Positions 44,701 to 55,992 of a stretch of DNA of 64,000 nt are shown here, in pieces; position 1 is the stretch's first letter; every line of letters begins with the position of its first letter. A program made the translations under genes and the position numbers. This stretch comes from Musa acuminata AAA Group (Eukaryota > Streptophyta > Magnoliopsida > Zingiberales > Musaceae): NCBI RefSeq assembly GCF_036884655.1, contig NC_088359.1, forward strand, positions 20,817,501 through 20,881,500, written 5' to 3'. The notes beneath the pieces were generated by a model that did no database searches, had not been told where the DNA came from, and worked only from the letters and a program-made list of their open reading frames with translations.

Positions 44701-45978
44701 TAAGAAAAAAGGTTTTATTTTAGGTACTCATTTAACCTTGGGTCCCTCATAAATAGATTTATCTATCATTGAGTGATTTATGGTTCCTTTGGGAACTCAA
44801 ACTAATTTATGTGGACTATACATTTTAAATAGACATTTGTAGGCAAAATGATCATATTTTTCACAAAAGTTATATTTTTCTCTAGGTGAGATATGTAATG
44901 TAGGTCCTTTAATGAAGATGGTTGGCTTTTGTCGAGTGTTACTCACGAAGCCAATTCCTTCCTTTCTATGAATATGACCCTTATTAGCAAAGATCATGTT
45001 TAGAGATTTATTACCTATTTTAAAATTTTCTAGTATTTCTTGTTGTAAGATATTTTCTTTTCTAAGTGAATCTATCTCATCACACTTAATGTAAGAAGCT
45101 AACATACTATCATCATGCTCATTTTTTAGTCTATCAAATTCACTAACAAGAGAAGTATGCTCCTTTTTTAATAACTTATATTTTTTACCAACTAGCTTAC
45201 ATTCATCATATAGATCATTGAAAGTAGTAAGTAAATCATCATAAGCTAAATGAGATTCGATTGAGTCACTTACCTCATTATTAAGCGTCATTAGAGCGTA
45301 ATTTGCAACTTCGTCTTTGTTGATTGACTCCTCGTCTTCGGATGCACTCGAATCATCCCAAGTTGCTTTGAATGCCTTTTTTTTCTTTTGTAGCTTCTTC
45401 TTCACTTAGAGACATTCATTTTTGAAGTGCCCCGGCTTCTTACATTCATAGCATATTATTTGATCCTTTTTTAGTTCACTTTTATTCTTAAATTCTTGTT
45501 AACAAGTTCAAAATTAGAAAAACTTCTACCAAGTGCTTTTAGACCATTGATGACATCCGTAAAATGAGTGTATATGTCTCCAATAGTCTCACTTAGTTTT
45601 ATACAAAATAACATATAGCTACTAACTAAAAGATTAATTTTTTACTTTTTAACCCTACTTGTGCCTTCGTGTGTGACTTCAAGTGTGTGCCAAATCTCAT
45701 GTTAGTTTTGCATATAGATATTTAATTAAATTCGTTCTTACCAAGAGCACAAAATAAAGCATTCATCGCTTTAGCATTCAAAGAGAAAGTCTTCTTTTAT
45801 TTCATTCATTCATTGGTTTGGAAGACTTCTCAAAGCCGCTTTCAACAATGTTCTACGATTCGAAATCCATAGAAAATAAAAAAATTCTCATTCTAGTTTT
45901 CCAATACATGTAGTCCATCCTATTGAATATAAGAGGACGAATGATCAAAAGACCCTCTTGATTGTTGACAAAAGTCAT
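44698..45978 (-). pseudogene. gag: Copia-2 gag with internal deletion
   Basis: The start at 45976-45978 gives MTFVNNQEG. The capsid part is broken by stops. At about 45497 the sequence jumps from the FELVNK motif to just before the first zinc knuckle, so roughly 330 bp of gag found in Copia-1 are missing. The first knuckle CYECKKPGHFKNEC is intact (about 45412-45454). An open stretch of 202 codons follows (44797-45405) with a coiled-coil-like region and a second knuckle whose first Cys has become Tyr (YNFCEKYDHFAYKC). TAG at 44698-44700 marks the gag/pol boundary. Confidence 0.85.
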
Positions 45979-46014
45979 CTCTCTTAGGTTTTAAACCAAA
46001 TAGAGAGTAACATT

Positions 46015-46026
46015 GCTCTAATACCA
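46015..46026 (-). promoter_or_regulatory. Primer binding site of Copia-2
   Basis: The minus strand reads TGGTATTAGAGC, one mismatch. No LTR follows it. Confidence 0.85.
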
Positions 46027-46302
46027 ACATGCCCGAGTTGGGTACCTCGATCAGCAAGTTCAATCTTTGCCCGAGTAATGTGGCCTGGCCAGTTATCACT
46101 TGAGCAACGTCTTGGTGAATGAGTCAAGCCTATGCACGAGTTGGGTACCTCGGTCAACAGGTCTAGTCTTTGCTTGAGTCATGTAGCTTGCCCAGTTATC
46201 GCTCGAGCAATGTCTCAACGAACCAATCAAGCCTATGCCCGAGTTGGATACCTCGATCAACAAGTCTAGTCTTTGCTTGAGTCATGTAGCTCGGCCAGTT
46301 AT
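46027..46302. repeat. 103-bp minisatellite, second block
   Basis: Continues the repeat of 31462-32096 (atgcccgagttgggtacctc, then the 103-bp period). It is interrupted by NA-5 at 46303. Confidence 0.88.
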
Positions 46303-47395
46303 TGTTAGGAACGAGTCGGCACTAAAGGGGGGGGAGGGGGGGTGAATTAGTGTAGCGGTAAAAACGTCGGTTCTAAAAATGTTTCATATGATAAAAACTG
46401 AACTCGGAAGATAACTTGAAATTCAATGCTTGTTCATAAGCGTAGGCATAGTAAAAACACATAAGGAGGAAAGGCAGTTTGCTACAAAAGTAAATTGCAA
46501 GAAGGAAAATGCAAACCAGATTTTATAGTGGTTCGGTCATCGTGACCTACATCCACTTCGTCGATTTCTCTTCCGTCGAGGCCACTGGCATCCACTATCG
46601 GTCTTCCTTCAAAAGGCGAACACCAACCACCTTTTACAACTCGATTCTCCTTTTACCGGGTTTAGGAGATAACCCTTACACCCCACTTACTCCTCTCTCA
46701 AACTATTCTAACACTTAGAAGAAGGAGAAGAGTTCACACAAGATTGCAGCAGCGTTTCTTTCCTTTTTTACTCTCAATAATTATCTATCTTAACCAGGGA
46801 TGAGACCGATATTTATAGGCCTCAAGTTGATTCAAACTTGGAGCCTAAAAACATCTTATCCCGGGTTTCCTAGGTACGGATGGTACCACTGCTTGTGTTG
46901 GGCGGTACCACCGCCCAATCTGGGTGGTACCACCACTTGATAGAGCTCGGAGACCGAGCTCTACCGGTACCACCACTTGACAGGGGTGGTACCACCGCTA
47001 GCAGCATTTACTGCTGGTGGGACCATCGCTTAGTATGGGCGGTACCACCGGCCAGACCACTTGGGAGACTAACTCTCCCAAGTAGTGTCACCGCCGGCTA
47101 GGCTTTCAGCATCCTGGTTAGGCCTTGAATTTGGCCCAAACCAACCCAACTTCGGGCCCATTTGGCCCCTAACAGTGTTGATGGGATTACCTCCTAATCC
47201 CAACTCCTATTATATGCTAACTATGATTCCTAAGACATATTCTAAGCAAAATAAGTCTAGTTTCTTCCGGTGAGCTTTCGACGATATTCCGGCGAACTTC
47301 TGAAGAACTCTCGGCAATGTTCTGGCGAACTCCCGGCAAGTTCCTAAATTTCACGATGATCTTCTTGGCGAGTTCCAACGAGCTTCTTTGGCAAG
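46303..47395 (-). repeat. NA-5 3' LTR, first part
   Basis: Begins TGTTAGGAACG and resembles the NA-3 LTR, including the GGTACC-type array (46875-47100) and a TATA box on the minus strand at 46810-46817. It is split by Gypsy-3 after gcaag (47391-47395) and continues at 62383. Confidence 0.9.
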
Positions 47396-47498
47396 TGTTA
47401 GGACTCTAGCTATGAGAGTCCTAATTGAGAGGGACATTCATGTAAAACCTACCTAAGTCGACCCCTATTAAAGAGGTGAAGAGGCCGGCTAGGGTTAG
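47396..47498 (+). repeat. Gypsy-3 5' LTR, first part
   Basis: TGTTAGGACTC to agggttag, interrupted by Copia-3; resumes at 57197. Confidence 0.92.
47494..47498. repeat. Copia-3 target site duplication, left copy
   Basis: gttag, repeated exactly at 57192-57196. Confidence 0.92.
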
Positions 47499-48740
47499 TG
47501 TTGAATCTCAGATTTTGATGATAAAATCAATTGATGGGTTAATTAATCTAATCTATATTATTGAGTTAAGTGTGCAGGATTAACTACGATAACCAAAAAA
47601 CATAAATCAAGAATACCGGAGTCAAGTTCGATGGACGTTTAAGAGACAGAAGAATCGTCAGAGATGCTACCGGAACCAACCGAGAAGAAATCGGGAACCT
47701 GTCGGAATTTTCGGAAGTTCACCAAAGAGATCGTCGGAGGTTCGCGGAGATCACCGATAACGCTCGGCTACTTGTTAAAGTCATCACAAGATCGGGAGTT
47801 TGTTGGGAGTCCGTCGGAAGGAGTTCGTCGGAAAGCTCGCCGGAACAAGACTCGACGTTCGCTCTTGAAAACTTGCTTAGGATGTTTTTAGTTATGTAGT
47901 TCACATGTAATTAGGATTAGATTAAGAGATAATCCTATATCCTGGTTAGGGACCAATTGGGCCCAAAATTAGACTTGGTTTGGGCTAAATTTAAAGCCCG
48001 ACTAGTGAACCGAAGGGTCTGGCGGTGGCACCACCAGACTGAGCGGTTGCACCGCCCAGCACCCGAGAGCTAGACGGTGGCACCGCTTGGCTGGGCGGTG
48101 GCACTGCCAGTCCACTATCAGTGTCAGACACTGATAGGCGGTGGCACCGCCACTGATAGGCGGTAGCATCGCCAGCATCGGGAACCAAAGAGAATTCAAA
48201 TTTTGGAGCCCAAATTTGAATCCTCTTGAGGCCTATAAATACCCCTCAAATCTCAGCTGAGATTACAACTTTTTGAGAAGCAATAGATTGAGAGAAAGGT
48301 CTTAGAAAAGTCGTAGCAAGTCTTGTTTTCAATTTGCTAGAGTGTTCACCTCCTTCTTTCTTACTGAAAATTTGTAAGAGTGTGAACCACTTGTAAAGAG
48401 TTGTAAGAGGGGTATTTGCCCTTCCCCTTCAAGAGATTTGTTAGTGGAAGGTGGGAACCTCATCGAAGAGGGCCTCGCAAGTGGATGTAGGTCATTTGAC
48501 CGAACCACTTTAAAATCGGCGTGATCTCTGGTTTGCATTTCATTATTGCTATTTACATTACTGCAAACCTTCTTACGTGCTTTATTTCTTCATTACCTTT
48601 GCTGCACAACTTTACGAATACGCTTTCAAGTTAAGCACTTCCGAGTTCGATTTTTATCGTACGAAAGATTTGTCAAAACCGACGTTTTAATCCGCTGCAC
48701 TAATTCACCCCCCCCTCTTAGTGCCGCTCCGATCCTTACA
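47499..48740 (+). repeat. Copia-3 5' LTR (1242 bp)
   Basis: TGTTGAATCTCAG to CCTTACA. Palindrome array 48010-48180, TATA box 48234-48241, C tract near 48709. Confidence 0.94.
48234..48241 (+). promoter_or_regulatory. TATA box of Copia-3 5' LTR
   Basis: TATAAATA in GGCCTATAAATACCCC. Confidence 0.75.
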
Positions 48741-48742
48741 AT

Positions 48743-48754
48743 TGGTATCAGAGC
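48743..48754 (+). promoter_or_regulatory. Primer binding site of Copia-3
   Basis: TGGTATCAGAGC, two bases after the LTR. Confidence 0.93.
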
Positions 48755-48792
48755 CAGGCTCACTCTCATATTTGATTTGATACCCAAGAGAT

Positions 48793-50372
48793 ATGGCTTA
48801 CTCCGGCATACATGAGGGTCATTCTATCACACGTCCACTCATGTTTAATGGGTCAAATTATACTTATTGGAAGACTCGTATGAGGATCTTCCTCATTTCC
48901 ATGGATTTCGAGCTTTGGACTATTATCGAAAACGGATTTCAAAAATCTTCTCTTCCGATGAGCGAATGGAATGAATCGGAGAAGAAGGTTTTTGCTTTAA
49001 ACGCAAAGGCTATGAATGCCTTGTTTTGTGCACTAGACAAAAATGAATTTAATCGTGTTTCAATTTGTGATTCGGTTTTTGATATTTGGAGAACTCTTGA
49101 GGTCACTCATGAAGGCACTAACCAAGTGAAAGAGTCCAAAATCAACATCCTTGTGCACTCTTACGAACTCTTCCGAATGAAACCAAGTGAGTCCATCGGA
49201 GACATGTACACCCGGTTCACGGATGTCATCAATGGTCTCAAAGCTCTTGGTAAATATTTTACTAACTTTGAACTAGTAACTAAAATCTTAAGATCCCTCC
49301 CTAAAAGTTGTGATCCAAAAGTTACGGCCATTCAAGAGGCCAAAGACCTTAAAACATTCCCTCTTGATGAACTTATTGGGTCTCTATGCCCTACGAAATG
49401 ACATGTCAAGCTCATGACAAGCTCGAGAACCCCCTTCCAAAGAACAGGAAGGATACGGCACTCACATCACAAGAAGATCACTTGAAAGGAACATCAAGTG
49501 ATGAGGACAGTGACAATGACATTGCACTTTTGACTCAAAAATTTAAAAAATATTTAAGAAAGAATTATTTTAAAAATAATACAAAAAATAAATTTGAACA
49601 CAAGAAGGACCAAGTGATTTGCTATGAGTGTAAAAAACTGGGACACTATAAGAACGATTGTCCTCAAGCCAAAAAGAGAACATCAAAGAAGAAGGCGCTC
49701 AAGGCAACGTGGGATGATTCAAGCGCGTCCGAAGAAGAGGAGTCCAACACCGAGCAAGTTGCTCATTACGCCCTAATGGCCATCGAAGAAGAGGTAACGG
49801 ATTTAATTGATGCAGATTTACCTTATCATGAATTATTAAATGCCTTTCATGAGTTATTTGATGAATGTAAGACAATTAGTAGAAAATACAAATTGCTATA
49901 AAAGGAGCATGATAGTCTCACTTGTGATGTCGATAAATTAAAGACTGAATATCATGATAGTTTAGCTTCTTGTATAAAATGTCATGATCTAGAAACTCTC
50001 CAAAAGGAGAACTTGCTACTTAAGGACACCTTGAAGAAATTCGAGGTTGGTAGTAAATCTTTGAACATGATCCTTACAAATAAGGGTCACGTTCCTAAAA
50101 GAAGTGGAATCAGATTTGTGAGAAGTCCTCACCAAAATCCAACCACCTTCATTAAAAGCACTGTCTTACATGTTCGGCACCAAAGCAATTGTAACTTTTG
50201 TTGCAAATATGGACATCAAACTTATAAATATCCATTCAAGAAAATTAGTCCGAACAAACTAATTTGGGTTCCTAAAGAAACCATGATCAATTCTATGCAA
50301 TATGATGAACAAGTTAAATAAGTTTTTAAGGCATCCAAAAGGAAATGGGTACCTAAAAATAATCCCTTCTTG
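48793..50372 (+). pseudogene. gag: Copia-3 gag, three lesions
   Basis: Same gag as Copia-1 but without an insertion: capsid domain from 48793 (FNGSNYTYWKTRMRIF, NALFCALDKNEFNRVS, MKPSESIGDMYTRF). A 1-nt loss near 49386 causes a frame change (Copia-1 reads TCTCTAATGACC). The next part (49386-49901) has the acidic linker and first knuckle CYECKKLGHYKNDC. A TAA at 49899-49901 replaces a Lys codon. The second knuckle has lost its last Cys (CNFCCKYGHQTYKY), and a TAA stands at 50319-50321. The gag/pol TAG follows at 50373. Confidence 0.9.
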
Positions 50373-50375
50373 TAG
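50373..50375 (+). other. In-frame TAG at the Copia-3 gag/pol boundary
   Basis: Reads TTG-TAG-AAA in the frame of the protease (LDSGCSRHMTGD). Same place as in Copia-1 and Copia-2. Confidence 0.65.
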
Positions 50376-53300
50376 AAACATATACCATCACAAGCTAGGA
50401 GCAAGAAATGGTATCTAGATAGTGGATGCTCAAGACATATGACTGGAGATCCATCTCATTTCTCTATGCTCACTAGCAAAGAAGAAGGGTACGTCACCTT
50501 CGGAGACAACAACTAAGGCAAAATCATTGGCAAGGGAACCATAGGTAACAAATTAAAATTTTCTATTGATGATGTCTTACTAGTTGATGGATTGAAACAT
50601 AATCTCGAGTGTTAGTCAATTATGCAATAAAGGTTATATCATTAGATTTGAATCAAATGTGTGTATTATTGAAAAACCAAACCATAACATAACTATGATT
50701 GCATTAAAATAAAATAATGTCTACACCATCAACCTTGATGAACTAAGTAATGAAATGTGCTTCTCCGCTTTAAATGATGATGCTTGGCTTTGGCATAGGA
50801 GACTAGGCCATGCAAGCATGAAACTAATATCTAAGATCTCATCTAGAGAATTAGTGCGAGGAATTCCAAATATAAAGTTTATTAAGGACAAAGTATGCGA
50901 TGCATGTCAACTAGGTAAACAAATAAAAACTAGTTTCAAACCAAAAACTCAAATTAGCACCACTAGACCATTACAATTGATTCATTTGGACTTATTTGGA
51001 CCAATTGACACGACAAGTCTAGGAGGAAGCAAATATGCGTTTGTAATTATGGATGACTATACTAGATACACTTGGACCTATTTCTTGGCTCACAAAAGTG
51101 ATTGTTTCAAGTGTTTCTCTAAATTTTGTAAACTCACTCAAAATGAAAAAGGTTTCATGATTTCATCAATTCGGAGTGATCACGGTGGCGAATTTCAAAA
51201 CCGTGACTTTCAAAATTTTTGTGAAATTAATGGATACAATCATAACTTCTCCACTCCGAGGAATCCCCAACAAAATGGAGTAATTGAAAGAAAAAATAGA
51301 AACCTACAAGAAATAGCAAGAACGATGTTAAATAAACATAGTCTACCCAAGTATTTTTGGGCCGAAGCCATAAATACGACTTGCTACATCATGAATAGGG
51401 TCCTAATAAGACCATCCCTATCAAAAACTCCCTATGAATTATGGAACAACAAAAAACCAAATATTTCCTATTTTAAATTTTTTGGTTGTAAATGCTTTAT
51501 TTTGAATGAAAGGGATGCCGTAGAAAAATTTGATGCTAAATCCGATGAAGGCATCTTTCTTGGTTACTCTTCCGTTTCTAAGGCTTTTTAGGTTTTTAAC
51601 AAAAGAATCTTAGTAATAGAAGAATCTATTCATGTAGTTTTTAATGAAGTTTCTAATTTAAAGAAAAATGATTTTGATGATGATCTTGGTTTTGATAATT
51701 TGAACTTAAATGAACCCCTCCTCAAAATAGCAACTTGGATGCACCTTCTTCCGAAATTTCCTTACCCAAGGAATGGAAGTATATAGATGCTCATCCAAAG
51801 GAGCTAATTATAGGAGAAACATCAAAAGGGGTTCAAACTCGTTCCTCTTTCAAGAATTTTTGTGCTAACACCGCCTTCCTTTATCAAATCGAACCTAAAT
51901 GCATTGACGAGGCCTTAAAAGATGATTTTTGGGTTATTACAATGCAAGAGGAATTAAATCAATTTGAAAGGAATAAGGTATGGAAGCTTGTTCCTAGACC
52001 CAGTGACCATTTAGTCATCGGTACTAAATGGGTCTTTAGAAACAAGCAAGGGGTTCAAACTCGTTCCTCTTTCAAGAATTTTTGTGCTAACACCGCCTTC
52101 CTTTCTCAAATCGAACCTAAATGCATTGACGAGGCCTTAAAAGATGATTTTTGGGTTATTACAATGCAAGAGGAATTAAATCAATTTGAAAGGAATAAGG
52201 TATGGAAGCTTGTTCCTAGACCCAGTGACCATTTAGTCATCGGTACTAAATGGGTCTTTAGAAACAAGCAAGACGAAAATGGTATCGTGGTTAGAATCAA
52301 GGCTAGATTAGTGGCCAAAGGTTTCAACCAAGAAGAAGGTATCGACTACGAAGAAACATTCGCTCCTGTGGTAAGATTAGAAGCCATTAGGATGCTCCTT
52401 GCCTATGCTAGTAGTAATAATTTTAAACTATTTCAAATGGATATCAAAAGTGCCTTCTTGAATGGTTTTATTTCCGAAGAGGTATATGTCGAACAACCTC
52501 CCAGATTTGAAAATTCTCTTCTTCCTAATCATGTATTCAAATTGACTAAGGCTCTCTATGACTTGAAACAAGCTCCTAGAGCTTTGTATGAAAGGCTTAG
52601 TTCCTTTCTTATTTTAAATAATTTTACCAAAGACAAGGTTGATACTACATTGTTTATCAAACATTTTGAAAATAATTTTCTTATTGTACAAATTTATGTT
52701 GACGATATTATTTTTGGCTCTTCGGATGAATCACTATGTTAATCATTTGCCAAATGTATGAGTCATAAATTTGAAATGAGTTTACTGGGTGGATTAACTT
52801 TTAGGATTACAAATCAAACAACTTAGTGATGGTATATTTCTTAACCAATCTAAATATACATTAGAATTGGTAAAATGATTTAACATGGATAACTCAAAAG
52901 CAATAAACACCCCTATGAGTACTGCGACTAAGTTAGATATGGATGAAAATAATGAAAATTTTGATCAAAAAACATATTGGGGAATGATAGGTAGTCTACA
53001 CAACCTCACCGTGACTAGACCGGATATTATGTTTAGTATAGGACTTTGCGCTAGGTTTCAATCTAATCCTAAATTATCTCATCTTAAGAGTGTTAAAAGA
53101 ATATTTAGGTATCTTAAAGGAACTCCAAATCTAGGATTGTGGTATCTAAAATCTAAAAAATTCGATTTAATAGCTTATGCAGATGCCGATTTTGGCGGAT
53201 GCAGGATAGATAGAAAAAGTACATCCGGAACATGCCAATTTTTAGGACATGCACTTGTTTCTTAGACTTCCAAGAAACAAAATTCAGTTGCACTATCTAC

Positions 53301-53634
53301 GGCGGAAGCCGAATACATTGCTGCAAGTGCATGCTGTGCACAAGTTGTTTGGATGAAAAATATATTAGAAGACTATGGAATTCACTTCAAAAACGTTCCC
53401 ATAAAATGTGATAATACTAGTGTCATATGTCTTACTAAAAATCTAATTCAGCACTCTAGAACTAAGCACATCGACGTTAGGCATCATTTCATACGCGATC
53501 ATGTCCTTAACAATAATGTTGTTCTAGAATTCATTGACACAAAGTATCAATTAGCAGATATATTTACAAAAGCTTTGAATGAAGACCAATTTGAATTCAT
53601 TAGAAGGGAATTAGGTATGTTAAATTGTCCCTAA
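50376..53634 (+). pseudogene. pol: Copia-3 pol with several stops and a 222-bp duplication
   Basis: Domains in copia order: protease D-S-G near 50415; a TAA at about 50514, a 1-nt loss near 50605 and a TAA near 50710; pre-integrase finger and integrase core open from 50755 (WLWHRRLGH, CDAC, HLDLFGP, SDHGGEF, NGVIERKN); TAG at 51589-51591. The RT part from 51735 carries an in-frame tandem duplication (51828-52049 and 52050-52271, 74 codons) in its N-terminal region. YVDD is at 52695-52706. GAA has become TAA at 52740-52742, followed by a small deletion near 52798, a TGA near 52878, and TAG for Trp at 53263-53265. RNase H ends at 53634. Not functional. Confidence 0.92.
51828..52271 (+). repeat. 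222-bp in-frame tandem duplication in RT
   Basis: Both copies run from ggggttcaaactcg to gaaacaagcaa. I see a single difference (ctttatcaa against ctttctcaa), so it is recent. Confidence 0.9.
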
Positions 53635-53810
53635 GAATAAACTTGTTTGAATGGATTTTCCGTAAAGTTTTTCATCCTCTCTCCATTCCTCGGTGAATTT
53701 GATCCTTGTCCTTCGATTCAAGATGACATATTAAAGTGCAACTCATCTTGAGTCAAACATCTCTGAAAAACAAAAGGGGGAAGAAAGGATTTTCTTTCTT
53801 CTTCCGTAGC
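53635..53810 (+). other. Copia-3 spacer after pol
   Basis: Starts like the Copia-1 3' region (gaataaactt...) but diverges after about 70 bp. A purine tract aaaagggggaagaaagg lies at 53773-53789. Confidence 0.7.
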
Positions 53811-53921
53811 ACGCCAGCGGTGGCACCACTAGAACCGGTGGTGGCACCGCTCGGTTTGGCGGTGGCACTGCCCGAGACACCCTTTAAATACCAAGGGTTA
53901 GGGCCGGCGGTGACACCGCCC
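53811..53921 (+). promoter_or_regulatory. Possible internal promoter of the third ORF
   Basis: Four variants of the LTR palindrome (GCGGTGGCACCACT, GGTGGTGGCACCGC, GGCGGTGGCACTGCC, GGCGGTGACACCGCC) flank a TATA-like TTTAAATA at 53883-53890. In the LTRs the same motif array lies upstream of the TATA box. That this drives a separate transcript is inference. Confidence 0.45.
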
Positions 53922-54048
53922 CCAACCCGAGAAGACCTCCCTCGAACTCTCCAAAAAACCTTCCTAACTCTCATTCTAACCTCTAGAAGTCTTGGAGAGG
54001 GATTCTTATTGATCCAAGCTCTCCATCCTCCAAGAAACACTCCATAAG

Positions 54049-54121
54049 GTAAAATCTTTCCTTCCTCTTCTTGCTTTACCTACTCATTACAATTTCATTT
54101 TTTTTCTATTATCTTGTCTAG
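54049..54121 (+). other. Possible 73-nt leader intron
   Basis: Donor context ATAAG/GTAAAAT, a T-rich stretch, and acceptor TTGTCTAG/ATAATGG, placing the acceptor three bases before the ATG at 54125. Short for a plant intron but in range. Could also accept from an upstream donor. Confidence 0.4.
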
Positions 54122-54124
54122 ATA

Positions 54125-55240
54125 ATGGCTCCTAAAAGATCAAAAGGGAAAAGGATTGAAGGAGATTCATATGACCACGATCTTTTTAGATCCAAAGAAG
54201 ATGCCCTTAGGTTTCCAAATTTTGAAACAAGATGTATCCATAAGGGTAAACACGTTGATCTTGATGAACTAGGAGACTTAGAACCCATTAGGTGGTTTGC
54301 TCATCTAGAGGCCCTACCTCTCCTACAAATAGATGAACCAATTTATCCTAGGTTAGTTAGGCTCTTTTATGCAAACCTATGGGTAGATAACAATAGCCTA
54401 AGTACTTACCTTTTAGGAACACAAATTAGGATTTTTTATAATACTATTTGTGAACTAATTGGAATCACTGAAAAAGATAGGGGCTGCTATTTTAGAGGTA
54501 AATGGGATGTTAATATAATAGGAGCAACTTACACCGAAGTTGTCGAAACTATTTTTGCAAACTTGGACCTCGGAATAATACCCAAGAGTTGCGAACACTT
54601 ACTACCTTTTAACTCTAAAATTCTTCATCATATCATAACAAGCATATTATTCCCTAAGCAATATCATCTTGATGAAATGAGTCTAATAGATATAAGCACC
54701 ATGTATTGGATTATGACCGGTCAACATAACTATTTTGGATACTCAATACAGCAACACATGCAGGATATTACAGCTAAAGATACTATGTTGTCATATGGGG
54801 GGTTAATCACTAGATTTCTTCTTGCCTATGACATTTGCATCCCACCCGATGAAGAAACAATTCAAAGTGATAGATATAACAACATCAATAAAAATCTACT
54901 AAAGAGACTTAGGTGCACATTTAACAATGGAATATGGGTAAGGCAACCTAGAAGGACTGATCCTATTCCTCCACCAGTAGAACAATCAGAAACACCAATT
55001 TTTAGGGGAAATGAATCTTCTCCTCCTAGTCCCTTTGGCGCACCACCTTCAGCTCCTGTTTCATCCTCTGAAGGACTCATTATGGCAGAACTGTCTCAGA
55101 TCAAATTCCAACAAGACCAACTCAAATCGCAGCAAGAACAAATTCAACTCTAGCAAATTGAAATTTTGAAGGAACTACGACAAATGAATCAAAAAATAGA
55201 TGTTATGTATCAACACTATGGATTACCTCCTAAGGATTAA
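54125..55240 (+). pseudogene. Third ORF of Copia-3, plant retroelement env-position protein
   Basis: Open for 342 codons to a TAG at 55151-55153, then 28 further in-frame codons to TAA at 55238-55240, so the ancestral length is about 371 residues. The start is basic (PKRSKGKR, a possible nuclear signal). The body contains RWFAHLEALP, a YPRLVRLFYANL motif, a stretch ending in ICELIGI, and WD. These remind me of the plant-specific family labelled putative plant transposon protein, often found downstream of pol in plant retroelements; this is from memory and was not searched. A Pro/Ser-rich hinge (about residues 278-315) leads to a Gln-rich coiled coil (MAELSQIKFQQDQLKSQQEQ) that continues past the TAG. 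I see no signal peptide or membrane segment, so calling it an envelope rests on position only. Neither Copia-1 nor Copia-2 has it. Function unknown. Confidence 0.7.
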
Positions 55241-55978
55241 TTGATGCATCTTTTTATTCTGTTCTGTTTACTCTTAATATCAAGTTCGAAGCATGTCATC
55301 TTTTGAATGAAAATTGAACCTTCTTCTTAGATGTATTTTTAAAATTCTGGATATATGCTGATTTTTTTTTGGATGAATGCTGATTTTTTTTTGATGAATT
55401 CTGGATAAATATTTTTGGCAAATTTGAATGATTAATCTTAATGCTGATTTTTTTTCTCTATTGATTTGATGATCACAAATTGTGTGTTTCAAAGTCTCAT
55501 CTCCTTTTTGTTGATGACAAAGGGGGAGAAAAGTGATGACTTGTACCATTTTGATAGCATAACTTATATGTGATATGAATGTCTTATATGCCTTGCAAAA
55601 TCTTTGAGAATATCGCAAGATTGATTGATTGTGTGATATGAATGTCTTATATACCTTGCAAAATCCTTGAGAATATCGTAAAATTGATTGATTATATTGA
55701 AAGCATGCCTTACATCTATATCATGAAATTCATGTTGAAAATCTTTATCTCCTGTCATAGTGAAAATCGTCCCTTATCATTTGACTTGAAAATGATTTTC
55801 ATCGAAGTTTCGTATTTACTATTGCTTAATAAGAATAACGATAAGTTCTACGGTTAGAACTTATCGGTTTATACTTGAATTCAATGGGAAGGAATTCAAG
55901 TGTTTTTATCTTCTCATAATATGGCATATAGATAGGGGGAGCTACGTTTAACTCCGTCATCAATTGATTGTCATCATC
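55241..55978 (+). other. Copia-3 3' non-coding region
   Basis: A+T-rich. It contains a polypurine-like motif at 55501-55535, a partial duplication around 55570-55690 (gatatgaatgtcttata, twice) and an inverted repeat at 55938-55955. The distal part matches Copia-1 15715-16141. Confidence 0.75.
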
Positions 55979-55991
55979 AAAAAGGGGGAGA
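55979..55991 (+). promoter_or_regulatory. Polypurine tract of Copia-3
   Basis: aaaaagggggaga, one base before the LTR. Confidence 0.88.
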
Positions 55992-55992
55992 T

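Larger units (their letters stand above)
32097..46026 (-). mobile_element. Copia-2, Ty1/copia element lacking its 5' LTR
   Basis: On the minus strand: primer site at 46015-46026, gag, pol, non-coding region, polypurine tract and 3' LTR (32097-33461). The 5' LTR that should follow the primer site is missing, and minisatellite resumes at once. NA-4 (35919-43121) is inserted in the RT region. This is the oldest looking of the three pol-bearing copies. Confidence 0.88.
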
